Shown here: positions 36,169 through 44,358 of the stretch, piece by piece | How the letters are laid out: every line of letters starts with the position of its first letter | How positions within the stretch are numbered: position 1 is the stretch's first letter | Source: G965197715 sp965247615 | GTDB lineage: Bacteria; Chloroflexota; Dehalococcoidia; Lucifugimonadales; UBA1127 | Length of the DNA: 64,000 bases | Assembly: GCA_965247615.1 (NCBI GenBank) | Contig: OZ252022.1 | Coordinates: forward strand, 2,914,001 to 2,978,000 | Direction of reading: 5' to 3' | The notes under the pieces: model-generated | What the model saw: the letters and a program-made list of their open reading frames with translations, nothing else | The model's database searches: none | What the model was told of the DNA's origin: nothing | Position numbers and translations under genes: made by a program

Positions 36169-37188
36169 TTAGGACTCCGTGTCCCCCGGCGAGCCTTCAG
36201 AGCCCACCGGCTGTGTAACGTAGAAGTCATTGTCGAAGAGGTCGGCGAGGCGCTGGACGCACTCGGGGCAGGGGCGCTCCAGGTCTGACGCTGCGGCGTA
36301 GGTACGGAGGTCGTCCAGGTTGGTGATGTTGGGGAGGACAGCGGAGATGGTGGGCTCGGCCAGAGAGAAGCCGATGGCCAGCTGGTCCAGGGGGATGGGG
36401 TGGTGCTCCGTAAGAAAGCCCAGCTGCTCCACCTTGACGACGGCCTGCTCAAGCCACTCCTGCCGGCGATGGCTGCGGTGGTCGTCGGGCCCGAAGGTGG
36501 GCGGTGTGCGCCGAAACGCCTCGGTGAGGGCCTCGGATGCGTGGGGGACCCGCGCAAGAAGTCCCACCTGATGCTCCGCCGCCGTGGGGAAGAAGCGGCG
36601 TGCGGGTTGCTGCTCCAGGATGCTGTTGATGATCTGGAGCGAGGCGATGGGGCGCTCCTTCATGGTTGCGTCGCCCTCGTCGAACCAGCCGATGTCTGGG
36701 CCGAGCGCCGCGCCGTAGGAGCGCAGCTTGCCCTCCTTGACCAGGTCGTCGAGGAGGGCGAAGAGGTCGTCGCGCTCGATGGCGTCGATGCGCGGGTTGT
36801 GGAGCTGGTACAGGTCGATGTAGTCCGTCTTCAGGCGGTGTAGGCTCTGCTCGCAGGCGAAGCGGACGAAGTCTGGGTCGAACTTCTGTGGGCGCTCCCG
36901 GTGGCCTTCGCGAATCTGCGGCGAGTAGAAGTCGTAGCCGAACTTCGTCGCAATGATGATGTCGTGGCGGTGCTGCCCCATGGCCTTGGCCAGGACCTCT
37001 TCGCCGTAGCCTTCGCTGTAGGTGTCGGCGGTGTCATAGAGGTTCACGCCGAGCTCAAAGGCGTCCTGGAGCAGCCGGACCTGCATGGCGGGCTCGATGG
37101 CGCCCCACCAGGTGGTGCCGACGGTCCACACACCGAAACCGACCTCCGAGACCTCCAGGTTGGAATCTCCCAGCTTGCGGTAGTTCAC
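36169..37188 (-). CDS. aldo/keto reductase
   Basis: A NADPH-dependent AKR of 339 residues. The TIM-barrel opens NYRKLGDSNLEVSEVGFGVW. The catalytic tetrad lies in NLYDTADTYSEGYGEE (Asp, Tyr), the Lys of ATKFGYDF and a His in DLYQLHNPRID. It resembles the YghZ/Tas group. The GTG at 37186-37188 is fixed by GGAGGGAG a few bases upstream; the open frame to 37299 is not coding-like. A C-terminal CPEC pair could bind metal or be incidental. Confidence 0.9.
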   Translation of the reverse strand: MNYRKLGDSNLEVSEVGFGVWTVGTTWWGAIEPAMQVRLLQDAFELGVNLYDTADTYSEGYGEEVLAKAMGQHRHDIIIATKFGYDFYSPQIREGHRERPQKFDPDFVRFACEQSLHRLKTDYIDLYQLHNPRIDAIERDDLFALLDDLVKEGKLRSYGAALGPDIGWFDEGDATMKERPIASLQIINSILEQQPARRFFPTAAEHQVGLLARVPHASEALTEAFRRTPPTFGPDDHRSHRRQEWLEQAVVKVEQLGFLTEHHPIPLDQLAIGFSLAEPTISAVLPNITNLDDLRTYAAASDLERPCPECVQRLADLFDNDFYVTQPVGSEGSPGDTES

Positions 37189-37373
37189 GGTTCTCCCTCC
37201 GGTTGGTGGCGGCGGGGCCCCGTCCGTGCAGAAGGGGGCCTGGGCGCATGCTCCATTATAGACAGGAGCCGCACCATGGGCGCGGCTGTTGCGCGCCACC
37301 CAGCGCCGGGTATACTTGTGACGGTCGGAGCTATCCGGCGTTGGCTGGACAGCACCGGCGAGGAGGGAACGCC

Positions 37374-37814
37374 ATGGCGATTACCGTGGGCAGCGTGGCC
37401 CCGGACTTCACGCTGCGGGGAACGGACAACAGCGAGGTCACCCTCTCCAGCTTCCGTGGAAAGCAGAACATCGTCCTGGTCTTCTACCTCTGGGATGGCA
37501 CATATGGCTGAGCCCGCCAGCTCTCGGCCCTGCGTGATGACAGGGTCCAGTTCGATTCTAGGAGTACCGTGGTCCTCGGCATCAATCCCGGGTCCATGAA
37601 GTCCCATCAGAAGTTCTGCGACAGACTGGGGCTCTCCTTCCCGCTGCTGGTGGACGCGGACCGCAGCGTGTCTCGGGCCTACGGCGTCCTGAAGGCCAGC
37701 TGGATGATCATCAGCCGCACCGTGGTCATTGTGGACAGGGAGGGCATCGTCCGGTACGTGAAGCGGGGGATGCCCGCGGACTCGGAGCTCTTGGAGTCCA
37801 TCGGCAATCCCTAG
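37374..37814 (+). CDS. selenocysteine peroxiredoxin
   Basis: A 146-residue AhpC/TSA-fold peroxidase read through an in-frame TGA at 37509-37511. It opens MAITVGSVAPDFTLRGTDNS and continues NIVLVFYLWDGTYG-U-ARQLSALRDD. In peroxiredoxins the T-x-x-C motif holds the peroxidatic Cys at about residue 46-50; here the TGA is at residue 46 and the T-x-x pattern is kept. The frame then runs on with family sequence (LLVDADRSVSRAYGV, SRTVVIVDREGIVRYV) to the TAG at 37814. AGGAGGG sits six bases before the ATG. A hairpin follows the TGA. A gene caller would see only a fragment from 37569. Confidence 0.88.
37512..37547 (+). promoter_or_regulatory. putative bacterial SECIS element
   Basis: Downstream of the TGA, GGCCCTG (37526-37532) pairs over seven positions with CAGGGTC (37541-37547; one G-U), enclosing the loop CGTGATGA. 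The stem begins 14 bases and the loop 21 bases after the TGA, almost the same spacing as in the DsbA-like gene. Confidence 0.6.
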
Positions 37815-37864
37815 CCGCCGCACAGGATGGGGAGAAGCACTCGTAGAGGCGCGGGGTCCGCGCC

Positions 37865-39088
37865 CTATGTTGTTGCGGCCGGGGCGCTCAGGGTAGCGAG
37901 GGCCTCGGCGACCTCCTCCCGGACCCACGGGTCCTGCTCTGTGGCGAGGGCGTCTTGCAGCGCGCGCGTTGCTTGCGTGCCGCCCAGGACGCCGAGCGCC
38001 CACGCGGCGTGGCCCCGCACCGGGGGTTCGCCCTGCTGCAGGGCACGGGCCAGGACGGGCGCCGCTGCGCGGTCGCCAAGGTTGCCCAGGACAACGCAGG
38101 CGTTGCGCTGCAGGCCCACACGTGTCGCCCGCCGGATGGGACTGCCCTGGAAGCGCTGCCGGAAGGCCTCTTCGTCCAGGTCAAGGAGCTCCCTCAGGTC
38201 CAGGGCGCCGAAGGCCTGGGGCGCGCGGAAGGCGGGCTCCTGCGCGGGCTCTCCCCGGGTCAGGTTGACGGGACAGACCTCCTGGCAGTCGTCGCAGCCG
38301 AAGACGTGATCGCCAATGAGGGGCCGGAGCTTGCGGGGAATGGGTCCCCGGTGCTCGATGGTGAGGTAGGCGATGCAACGGTTGCTGTCGATGACGTAGG
38401 GCGCCACTATTGCGCCCGTGGGGCAGGCGGGCATGCACTGGGTGCAGGAGCCGCAAGACTTGCGGAGGGGGCGGTCCGGGGGGAGATCCAGGTCCGTGAT
38501 GAGCTGGCCAAGGAACACCCAGGAGCCGGCGGAGGTGAGGATGTTGGTGTTCTTGCCGAAGAATCCGATGCCGGCCCGCCTGGCCGCCTCCCGGTCCAGC
38601 ATGGGGCCGTCGTCCACATAGACGCGGGAGCGCACCGGGCGGTCCAAGCGCTCCGAGAGCATCGCGGCCAGGCGGCGCAGCCGCTTCTTGAGCACGCTAT
38701 GGTAGTCGCGGCCCCAGGCGTAGCGGGCCACGCGGCCGTGGAGGGGCCCCGGGGGGGCGTCCCGCTCCATGGGCTGCGGGAGATAGGCCATGGCGACGGC
38801 AACGATGGACCGGGCGCCGGGGAGCAGCTCCCTGGGTCGCGTGCCCCTGCGGATGCGCTCCTCTGTGTACCAGGGGAGGGCGCCCATCAGCCCCTGTCCG
38901 AGCCGCTCCCTGGCCGCGCGCTCCCCGCGGCGGAACCGCGCCGCGGAGGTGACGCCCACCAGGGCTAGGCCAAGCTCCTGCGCGCAGGCCGCAAGGACGT
39001 CCCTGGCGCGGGATGGAGACACGACCTCGCCGTGGGACTCCTTCGGCTGTGGGCCTTCCGCTGAGTTGCCTGTCAATGAGGGCACCAT
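37865..39088 (-). CDS. queG: epoxyqueuosine reductase QueG
   Basis: QueG is the cobalamin-dependent enzyme that reduces epoxyqueuosine to queuosine in tRNA. The 407-residue protein has the DUF1730 domain (about 60-170; YAWGRDYHSVLKKRLRRL) and the two 4Fe-4S clusters in CGSCTQCMPACPTGAI and CDDCQEVCP. Its C-terminal HEAT-repeat part (ACVVLGNLGDRAAAPVLARA, HAAWALGVLGG) is typical of the family. It is transcribed away from the tRNA cluster, whose tRNAs here are not those usually carrying Q. Confidence 0.94.
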   Translation of the reverse strand: MVPSLTGNSAEGPQPKESHGEVVSPSRARDVLAACAQELGLALVGVTSAARFRRGERAARERLGQGLMGALPWYTEERIRRGTRPRELLPGARSIVAVAMAYLPQPMERDAPPGPLHGRVARYAWGRDYHSVLKKRLRRLAAMLSERLDRPVRSRVYVDDGPMLDREAARRAGIGFFGKNTNILTSAGSWVFLGQLITDLDLPPDRPLRKSCGSCTQCMPACPTGAIVAPYVIDSNRCIAYLTIEHRGPIPRKLRPLIGDHVFGCDDCQEVCPVNLTRGEPAQEPAFRAPQAFGALDLRELLDLDEEAFRQRFQGSPIRRATRVGLQRNACVVLGNLGDRAAAPVLARALQQGEPPVRGHAAWALGVLGGTQATRALQDALATEQDPWVREEVAEALATLSAPAATT

Positions 39089-39160
39089 GTGCTCAATTAT
39101 GCCACAGGGGAACTGTGCCGAGGTTGTTGCGAGGGGTTATTCGACCCGGGCCGGCGCAAA

Positions 39161-39190
39161 TTGACACCCCAGTTGAGCCCGTGCCATAAT
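39161..39190 (+). promoter_or_regulatory. promoter of the tRNA cluster
   Basis: TTGACA (39161-39166) and CATAAT (39185-39190) are 18 bases apart and end 11 bases before the first tRNA. Confidence 0.7.
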
Positions 39191-39201
39191 GCCGGTACGC
39201 T

Positions 39202-39274
39202 GGGGATATAGCTCAACCGGGAGAGCGCGGCGTTCGCAACGCCGAGGTTGGGGGTTCGAGCCCCCCTATCTCCA
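39202..39274 (+). tRNA. tRNA-Ala (anticodon CGC)
   Basis: Full cloverleaf: acceptor GGGGATA/TATCTCC, anticodon stem CGGCG/CGCCG with loop TTCGCAA (CGC), T-arm GGGGG-TTCGAGC-CCCCC, discriminator A. CCA is encoded at 39275-39277. Confidence 0.96.
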
Positions 39275-39278
39275 CCAA

Positions 39279-39351
39279 GCCCCTGTAGCTCAGAGGATAG
39301 AGCGCCTCCGTCCTAAGGAGGGCGTCGGGGGTTCGATTCCCTCCAGGGGCG
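39279..39351 (+). tRNA. tRNA-Arg (anticodon CCT)
   Basis: Acceptor GCCCCTG/CAGGGGC, anticodon stem CCTCC/GGAGG with loop GTCCTAA (CCT), T-loop TTCGATT. CCA is encoded at 39352-39354. Confidence 0.95.
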
Positions 39352-39360
39352 CCAAAATAA

Positions 39361-39434
39361 AGGAGCGTAGCTCAGTTGGTCAGAGCACCGGTCTCCAAAA
39401 CCGGGTGTCGGGGGTTCGAATCCTCCCGCTCCTG
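39361..39434 (+). tRNA. tRNA-Trp (anticodon CCA)
   Basis: Acceptor AGGAGCG/CGCTCCT, anticodon stem CCGGT/ACCGG with loop CTCCAAA (CCA), T-loop TTCGAAT, discriminator G. CCA is encoded at 39435-39437. Confidence 0.95.
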
Positions 39435-39502
39435 CCAGGAACATAGGAGCACATGCGGTCGGGACGAGAGGAGTGGGCCGGTCACGGCGGGATTGCTGCG
39501 GA

Positions 39503-39585
39503 GCCCAGGTGGTGGAATTGGTAGACACGCGGTCTTGAGGGGGCCGTGGGGATAACCCGTGTGGGTTCGAGTCCCGCCCTGGGCA
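39503..39585 (+). tRNA. tRNA-Leu (anticodon GAG)
   Basis: Class II tRNA with a long variable arm. Acceptor GCCCAGG/CCTGGGC; anticodon arm CGGTC-TTGAGGG-GGCCG (GAG). CCA is encoded at 39586-39588. Confidence 0.94.
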
Positions 39586-39608
39586 CCAACTAGCGGCGAT
39601 ACCAGCGA

Positions 39609-39682
39609 GGCGACGTAGCCAAGTGGTCTAAGGCGAGGGTCTGCAAAACCCTTATTCGGCGGTTCGAATCCGCCCGTCGCCT
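39609..39682 (+). tRNA. tRNA-Cys (anticodon GCA)
   Basis: Acceptor GGCGACG/CGTCGCC, anticodon loop CTGCAAA (GCA), T-loop TTCGAAT, discriminator T as usual for Cys. CCA is encoded at 39683-39685. Confidence 0.95.
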
Positions 39683-39703
39683 CCACAGAGATCATCGAAT
39701 GCG

Positions 39704-39735
39704 GGCCCCTGGCCGGAGTCAGGGGCCTCTTGCGT
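39704..39735 (+). terminator. intrinsic terminator of the tRNA cluster
   Basis: A perfect 8-bp stem GGCCCCTG (39704-39711)/CAGGGGCC (39720-39727) with an 8-base loop, followed by a moderately T-rich TCTTGCGTTG. Confidence 0.7.
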
Positions 39736-39876
39736 TGTCCCTGCACTACAGCCGCCTCCGCAGGTTGGCGCTGGGCCGGTGTCCAGCGTAAAATGGCCAG
39801 CGGCACGCCCGGGGGCCGGATGAGCGGCGGGGACCGCCGGACCTCGCGGGACGCTGTCGGAGGGAAGGGGGTTCAC

Positions 39877-41145
39877 ATGAGCGAAGTGCAGCAGGCAACG
39901 CCTTCAAGCACGGGTCCATCGAGGACGCTCAAGATTGGCGTGGCGGGCATCGGCCAGGGCGCCGCGGGGGTGCTGCCGGTCATGGAAGCCATGCCCGAGA
40001 TCGACCTCGCGGCGGGAGCGGACGTCAATCCAACGACTCTTGAGCGCTTCAAGGCGCGGTACACCGAGGCCCGCATCTATGATTCCGTGGCCAAGCTCTG
40101 CGAAGACCCGGACGTGGAGGCGGTGTGGGTGGCCAGCCCCAATCGCTTTCACTGCGAGCATACCGTCATGGCCCTCGAGCACGGCAAGCACGTCATCGTG
40201 GAGAAGCCCATGGCCGTGTCGCTGCCCGAGGCGGAGCGGATGATCGAGGCTGCGGAGAGGAACGGGGTGAAGCTGCTGGCGGGACACACCAACAGCTTCG
40301 AGCTGCCCGTGCGGGCCATGCGCCGGGTCATCCTGTCGGGGGAGCTCGGCCCCCTCCGCGCCGTGCACATCTGGTCGTATACGGACTGGATGCTGCGGGC
40401 GAGGACGGCCGACGAGCAGGACCCCGAGCAGGGCGGCGGGATCCCGTACCGGCAGGGCTCCCACCAGGGCGACGTGGTCCGGCTCCTCGGCGGCGGCATG
40501 CTCCGCAGCGTCCGCGCCATGACGGGGCAGTGGATGCCGGAACGCCCCATGCCCGGCTATCACAGCGCGTACCTGGAGTTCGAGGACGGCACCCCCGCGA
40601 CGATGATGCACAACGGCTACGGCTACTTCATGACGGCGGAGATGTTCCCGTGGGCCATGGAGCATCAGCGCTACACGCCGGAGGAACGCGTCGGCATCCG
40701 GCGAGCCCTGCGAAGCGGCCGGCGGGACGAGGAGGAGGACAAGCAGGCCTTTCGGATAGGGGGCTCTCGGGAGGCCCAGCTGCGGCGGCAGGACGGGCCG
40801 CGGTCCTGGACCCCGGCGGACCTTGGCATCGTCCTGGTCAGCTGCGCGCGGGGGGACATCCGGAACTCCCGGTATGGGCTGTACGTGTACAACGACGACG
40901 GCCGGCGCGAGCTCCTCCTCCCCCACCTCGGCGAAGGCGGCCTGACCGAGCACCGCGCCGAGCTGGAGGAGCTCTACGAGGCCGTGGTCCTCGGGAAGCC
41001 TGTGTACCACTCCGGCCAGTGGGGCATGGCCACGCTGGAGGTGGTCATGGCGATCATCGAGTCGGCGCGGGAACGCCGCGAGGTACGGCTCACACGGCAG
41101 GTCCCTATGCCCGCGGAGTACGACGCGGAGCTGGAGATCGGCTGA
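39877..41145 (+). CDS. Gfo/Idh/MocA-family oxidoreductase
   Basis: A 422-residue NAD(P)-dependent dehydrogenase of the glucose-fructose oxidoreductase family. The Rossmann opening is LKIGVAGIGQGAAGVLPVME. The cofactor motif EKPMAVSLPEAERMIEAAE carries the conserved EKP lysine, and a GGIPYRQGSHQGDVVRLLGG region carries the catalytic His-Asp area. The start at 39877 follows GGAGGGAAGGGG. It opens a same-strand run with a Rieske ferredoxin, a Rieske oxygenase and an SDR, so a role in processing an oxygenated intermediate is likely. Substrate unknown. Confidence 0.88.
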   Translation: MSEVQQATPSSTGPSRTLKIGVAGIGQGAAGVLPVMEAMPEIDLAAGADVNPTTLERFKARYTEARIYDSVAKLCEDPDVEAVWVASPNRFHCEHTVMALEHGKHVIVEKPMAVSLPEAERMIEAAERNGVKLLAGHTNSFELPVRAMRRVILSGELGPLRAVHIWSYTDWMLRARTADEQDPEQGGGIPYRQGSHQGDVVRLLGGGMLRSVRAMTGQWMPERPMPGYHSAYLEFEDGTPATMMHNGYGYFMTAEMFPWAMEHQRYTPEERVGIRRALRSGRRDEEEDKQAFRIGGSREAQLRRQDGPRSWTPADLGIVLVSCARGDIRNSRYGLYVYNDDGRRELLLPHLGEGGLTEHRAELEELYEAVVLGKPVYHSGQWGMATLEVVMAIIESARERREVRLTRQVPMPAEYDAELEIG

Positions 41146-41230
41146 GGCTCACGGCGTCTGGTGAGGGGTCCGGCGGGGGGCGCCAATAGAAGTATGCAAG
41201 CACAAGTGCATAGGTGGGAGGAGACCCTGA

Positions 41231-41554
41231 ATGCTGAATGAGTTTGTGGTAGTCGCCAAGGTGGCCCAGCTCAAGGACAACAGCATGATCAACGTGGTCG
41301 CCGAGGGCGAAGAGATCCTGCTGGCAAAGATCGCCGGCGAGGTGTACGCACTGGACGACTGCTGCACGCACGCGCTGGGAATGCTGAGCATGGGGGAGCT
41401 GCACGCCGATACGTGCGAGGTCCAATGCCCCATTCACGAGGGCCGCTTCGACCTTCGCACCGGCGAGGTCACCGCCCCGCCTGCGGAGGAGCCCGTGCCC
41501 GCCTACGTGGTGCGCATTGAGGGCGACGACATCCTGGTCGGACCCAAGAGCTAA
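41231..41554 (+). CDS. Rieske-type ferredoxin
   Basis: A 107-residue soluble Rieske protein. The cluster is bound by CxH (here CCTHALGM) and CPIHEGRFD (CxxH). It is of the BphF/NdoA group that passes electrons to ring-hydroxylating oxygenases. It lies between the Gfo/Idh-type gene and the Rieske oxygenase at 41824 and is its natural electron donor. A matching reductase is not in the window. Confidence 0.92.
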   Translation: MLNEFVVVAKVAQLKDNSMINVVAEGEEILLAKIAGEVYALDDCCTHALGMLSMGELHADTCEVQCPIHEGRFDLRTGEVTAPPAEEPVPAYVVRIEGDDILVGPKS

Positions 41555-41564
41555 CCCCCGGAAA

Positions 41565-41595
41565 GCGCCCTCACCCTGAGGCTCTCGAAGGGCGC
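41565..41595. repeat. dispersed palindromic repeat, possible terminator
   Basis: GCGCCCT (41565-41571) and AGGGCGC (41589-41595) form a 7-bp stem. The interior CACCCTGAGGCTCTCGAAGG resembles the 'CCCTGAGCTTGTCGAAGGG' palindromes found across many bacterial genomes. It lies directly after the ferredoxin gene, so it could end that transcript. Confidence 0.5.
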
Positions 41596-41743
41596 GAGCG
41601 GGCGGGGCGCGCCACCCGCGCCTGGTCTCGACGGTGGGGCCGCCGTTACGGAGGCTGCCGCTTCACGCAGCCCGGAGGCGTGCTTTTCGAACGGAATCGG
41701 CTGTCCAGGCCTCCGGTACGGGTCTGGGAACGGGTCGCGTGAC

Positions 41744-41771
41744 TTGACACCGTAGCCAGGAATGCTAGACT
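41744..41771 (+). promoter_or_regulatory. extended -10 promoter of the Rieske oxygenase
   Basis: A perfect TTGACA (41744-41749) and TAGACT (41766-41771) stand 16 bases apart, with TGC directly before the -10. The gene starts 53 bases later. Confidence 0.65.
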
Positions 41772-41823
41772 CGGCGTGTTCTGCCATTCTCAGGTTGCCC
41801 ACACAAGGGGACAAGGAGGAAAG

Positions 41824-43284
41824 ATGTACGGCAACTTTATCGATGGCCTGCGTCGGTTCTGGGGCGGCTATCCCGGCGGCTACAAGCAGCACGCCCGGGG
41901 GACGCAGCCCAAGTGGCAGGCGGCGCCCTTCCAGGTGCCGACGGACCCCAACGACCTGCGCAGCAAGATTCCGCCACTGGGACACACGGAGTACTGGTAC
42001 CCCGCCCTGCCCGAAAAGGACGTGAAGAAGAAGCCCGAGGTCCTGCGCATGCTGGGAGAGGACCTGGTCTTCTTCCGCGGCAAGGACGGCCAGGTGAAGG
42101 CACTGAAGGACGCCTGCCCCCACCGGGGCGCCTATCTCTCCCTGGGCGACTGCTTCTTCAAGGGCTACATCACCTGCCCGTACCACGGCGCAACCTTCGA
42201 CGGCGACGGCAACTGCGTGGCCTTCCTAACCGAGGGTCCGGACTCGAAGATGGTGGGGCAGGTGACGGCCTGGGCACGCAAGACCGTGACGTTGAAGGGC
42301 ATCGTCTTCGTCTGGATGGGCGAGGGCGAGCCGGTCGACCCGAAGGAGGACCTGCCGCCGGAGATGTTCAACGAGCCCCACACCATCGTCCGCTGGGCCT
42401 GCCAGGTGATGGCGTGCAACTGGGTCATCGTGCTGGAGAACACCAACGACGCCCACAACGCCTTCTACGTGCACCGCAACTGCTGGCAGGTGCTCAAGAG
42501 CCGCCTGGGCGGCCGTCCCCGCACCCCACTGGGTTACCGCACCAAGATCATCAACGGCGTCACCGCTAACTACAACGTTGGCGCTGGCATCGCCCCCACG
42601 GAGCGCTACTACTACGACGAGAACGGCAACATACCCTACCAGATGTACTACCCGGGAGTGGACGGCGTCTGGCCCCTCCACCGGTGGCGCCTGCTCTGGA
42701 CGTGGATCTGGTCCCGCCCGAGCAACAACGCCAAGCGCCCCAACCAGCGCTGGGGCGACGGCCGCCGCGACCCCGGCGCCGGCGACCGCAGGGGGGAGGA
42801 CGAGTGGCAGGGTACACGCCTGCCCAGCATCTCCGCCAAGGGCACTGGCGGGAACACCAAGTACCGCAGCCATCGCTGGGCTGTGCCCATAGAGAAGGAC
42901 CTGACCCGCGTTGTGTACCTGAACATCGAACGATACATGAAGAAGCCCAGCGTCCTGACGAAGGTGACGCGGGGGATGAGTTGGCCGTACCGGAACTGGC
43001 GTCACAACTTCAACTTCCGGTATGCGGATCTGGACGCGGAGCGCTCGTGTCAGTACCACCTGCCCGAGTACCTTTCGGCCACGGACTCAACGGTGGTGGG
43101 CATACGCAAGGTCCTGACGGAGTTCGCGCGCGGGGTCAAGATGTCGGAGAACGTGGAGCTGGACACGCTGGAGGAGGAGCGCGTGACGGCGCTGAACCTG
43201 GAGGTCGTGAAGACGGCCCACAGCGTCCACGCGGAGGACATCAAGGAAGGGCTGAAGAAGACCGGCTATCCTTCGGTCCGCTAG
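41824..43284 (+). CDS. Rieske non-heme iron oxygenase, large subunit
   Basis: A 486-residue oxygenase. The Rieske domain has CPHRGAYLSLGDCFFKGYI and TCPYHGATFDGDG (CxH and CxxH). The iron-site helix reads VLENTNDAHNAFYVHRN, giving a D-x-H then H-x5-H arrangement, one residue longer than the common H-x4-H. The large insert (about 290-340; ERYYYDENGNIPYQMYYPG) and the long C-terminus suggest a member related to PaO/KshA-like monooxygenases. The ATG at 41824 follows AAGGAGGAAAG. The neighbouring SDR is a likely next step. Confidence 0.88.
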   Translation: MYGNFIDGLRRFWGGYPGGYKQHARGTQPKWQAAPFQVPTDPNDLRSKIPPLGHTEYWYPALPEKDVKKKPEVLRMLGEDLVFFRGKDGQVKALKDACPHRGAYLSLGDCFFKGYITCPYHGATFDGDGNCVAFLTEGPDSKMVGQVTAWARKTVTLKGIVFVWMGEGEPVDPKEDLPPEMFNEPHTIVRWACQVMACNWVIVLENTNDAHNAFYVHRNCWQVLKSRLGGRPRTPLGYRTKIINGVTANYNVGAGIAPTERYYYDENGNIPYQMYYPGVDGVWPLHRWRLLWTWIWSRPSNNAKRPNQRWGDGRRDPGAGDRRGEDEWQGTRLPSISAKGTGGNTKYRSHRWAVPIEKDLTRVVYLNIERYMKKPSVLTKVTRGMSWPYRNWRHNFNFRYADLDAERSCQYHLPEYLSATDSTVVGIRKVLTEFARGVKMSENVELDTLEEERVTALNLEVVKTAHSVHAEDIKEGLKKTGYPSVR

Positions 43285-43397
43285 GCAGCGGCCGCGAGAG
43301 CATTTGCAGGCTCCGGCGTGTTGAGCACGCGTCGGAGCCTGTTGCTGAAGTTGAGCTTAAGAGGTGCGCCGGAGGTCATCGGCGCCGGGAGGAAGAT

Positions 43398-44276
43398 ATG
43401 ACGACGAAGAAGGTGCTGGACCCGCTCGCCCGGGGATCGCGGCGCTTCGAGGACCGGGTGTGTGTGGTGGCCGGCGCGGGCCAAGGGATCGGTCTGGCTG
43501 TCGTGCGCCGCCTGGCCACGGAGGGCGGCACGGTGGTCATTGGCGACTGGGCGGAGGACATCGCGCAGAAGGCGAAGGAAGAGGTGGACAGCATCGGGGA
43601 GAAGGCGAGCGTGCACGTCGGGGACTATCGGAGCTGGGAGGGTTGCCAGGACCTGATGGAGTTCACCAACAAGACCCACGGGCGCATCGACACGCTGATA
43701 GTCATCGTGGGCGGCACGGTGTGGAGCTCTCCGTTCCAATACAACACGCCGGAGCAGATCATCGAGACCGTGAACAAGAACCTGTGGCCGACCGTCTGGT
43801 GCACCAGGGCGGTGCTCCCCTACATGATCGAGCAGCACAATGCGAGCACGGACGGCGTGGGCGGCAACATAGTGACGCTGGCGACGCACGCCCTGGTGGG
43901 CCTGAACCGGGTCCCGTACGCCACGTCCAAGGGCGGGCTGATTGGCCTGACCACCTCCGTGTCCAAGGAAGCGGGCAGGTACGGGATTCGCATCAACTGT
44001 GTGGCGCCCTCGGCGAACCAGGGGAAGGTGTCCATATACCCGCGAAACTACCGGCTGGAGCACGTGGAGCGCAGCGTGGTGCCAGAGGAGGCCCAGATAG
44101 AGCAGCCGACGGATGCCGAGGGCAACCGGGAAGAGCGCCCCCTGCACCTGGGCCTGCACAGGCCGGCCAACGTGGAAGAGGTGGCGGCGGCCATCGCCTT
44201 CATGGCCTCCGACGATGCGGGCTATGTCAGCGGCGAGGTGCTTTCGGTAGGGGGCGGCGAGACCTTCCCATTCTGA
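43398..44276 (+). CDS. short-chain dehydrogenase/reductase
   Basis: A classical SDR of 292 residues. Cofactor motif VVAGAGQGIG, NAG-like IVIVGGTVWSS, catalytic YATSKGG and the C-terminal GYVSGEVLSVGGGE are all present. The usual catalytic serine in front of the Tyr is not found; the segment reads NIVTLATHALVGLNRVPY, so a threonine may take that place. A 30-residue insert near 230-260 (VPEEAQIEQPTDAEGNREER) is unusual. The start is ATG 43398 after GGGAGGA. It follows the Rieske oxygenase by 113 bases. Confidence 0.87.
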   Translation: MTTKKVLDPLARGSRRFEDRVCVVAGAGQGIGLAVVRRLATEGGTVVIGDWAEDIAQKAKEEVDSIGEKASVHVGDYRSWEGCQDLMEFTNKTHGRIDTLIVIVGGTVWSSPFQYNTPEQIIETVNKNLWPTVWCTRAVLPYMIEQHNASTDGVGGNIVTLATHALVGLNRVPYATSKGGLIGLTTSVSKEAGRYGIRINCVAPSANQGKVSIYPRNYRLEHVERSVVPEEAQIEQPTDAEGNREERPLHLGLHRPANVEEVAAAIAFMASDDAGYVSGEVLSVGGGETFPF

Positions 44277-44358
44277 CGCACGGAAACCCTGTACCCGTGG
44301 AGTATACGGGAGCGACCAGGGGATGCGGGGCATGGAAGGGGCGTCCTGCCGTCGGTTG

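Noticed and set aside
42684..43397. Long N-terminal extension of the SDR frame
   Set aside because: The frame runs open through the Rieske oxygenase in another phase. The SDR fold, an ATG and an RBS begin only at 43398.
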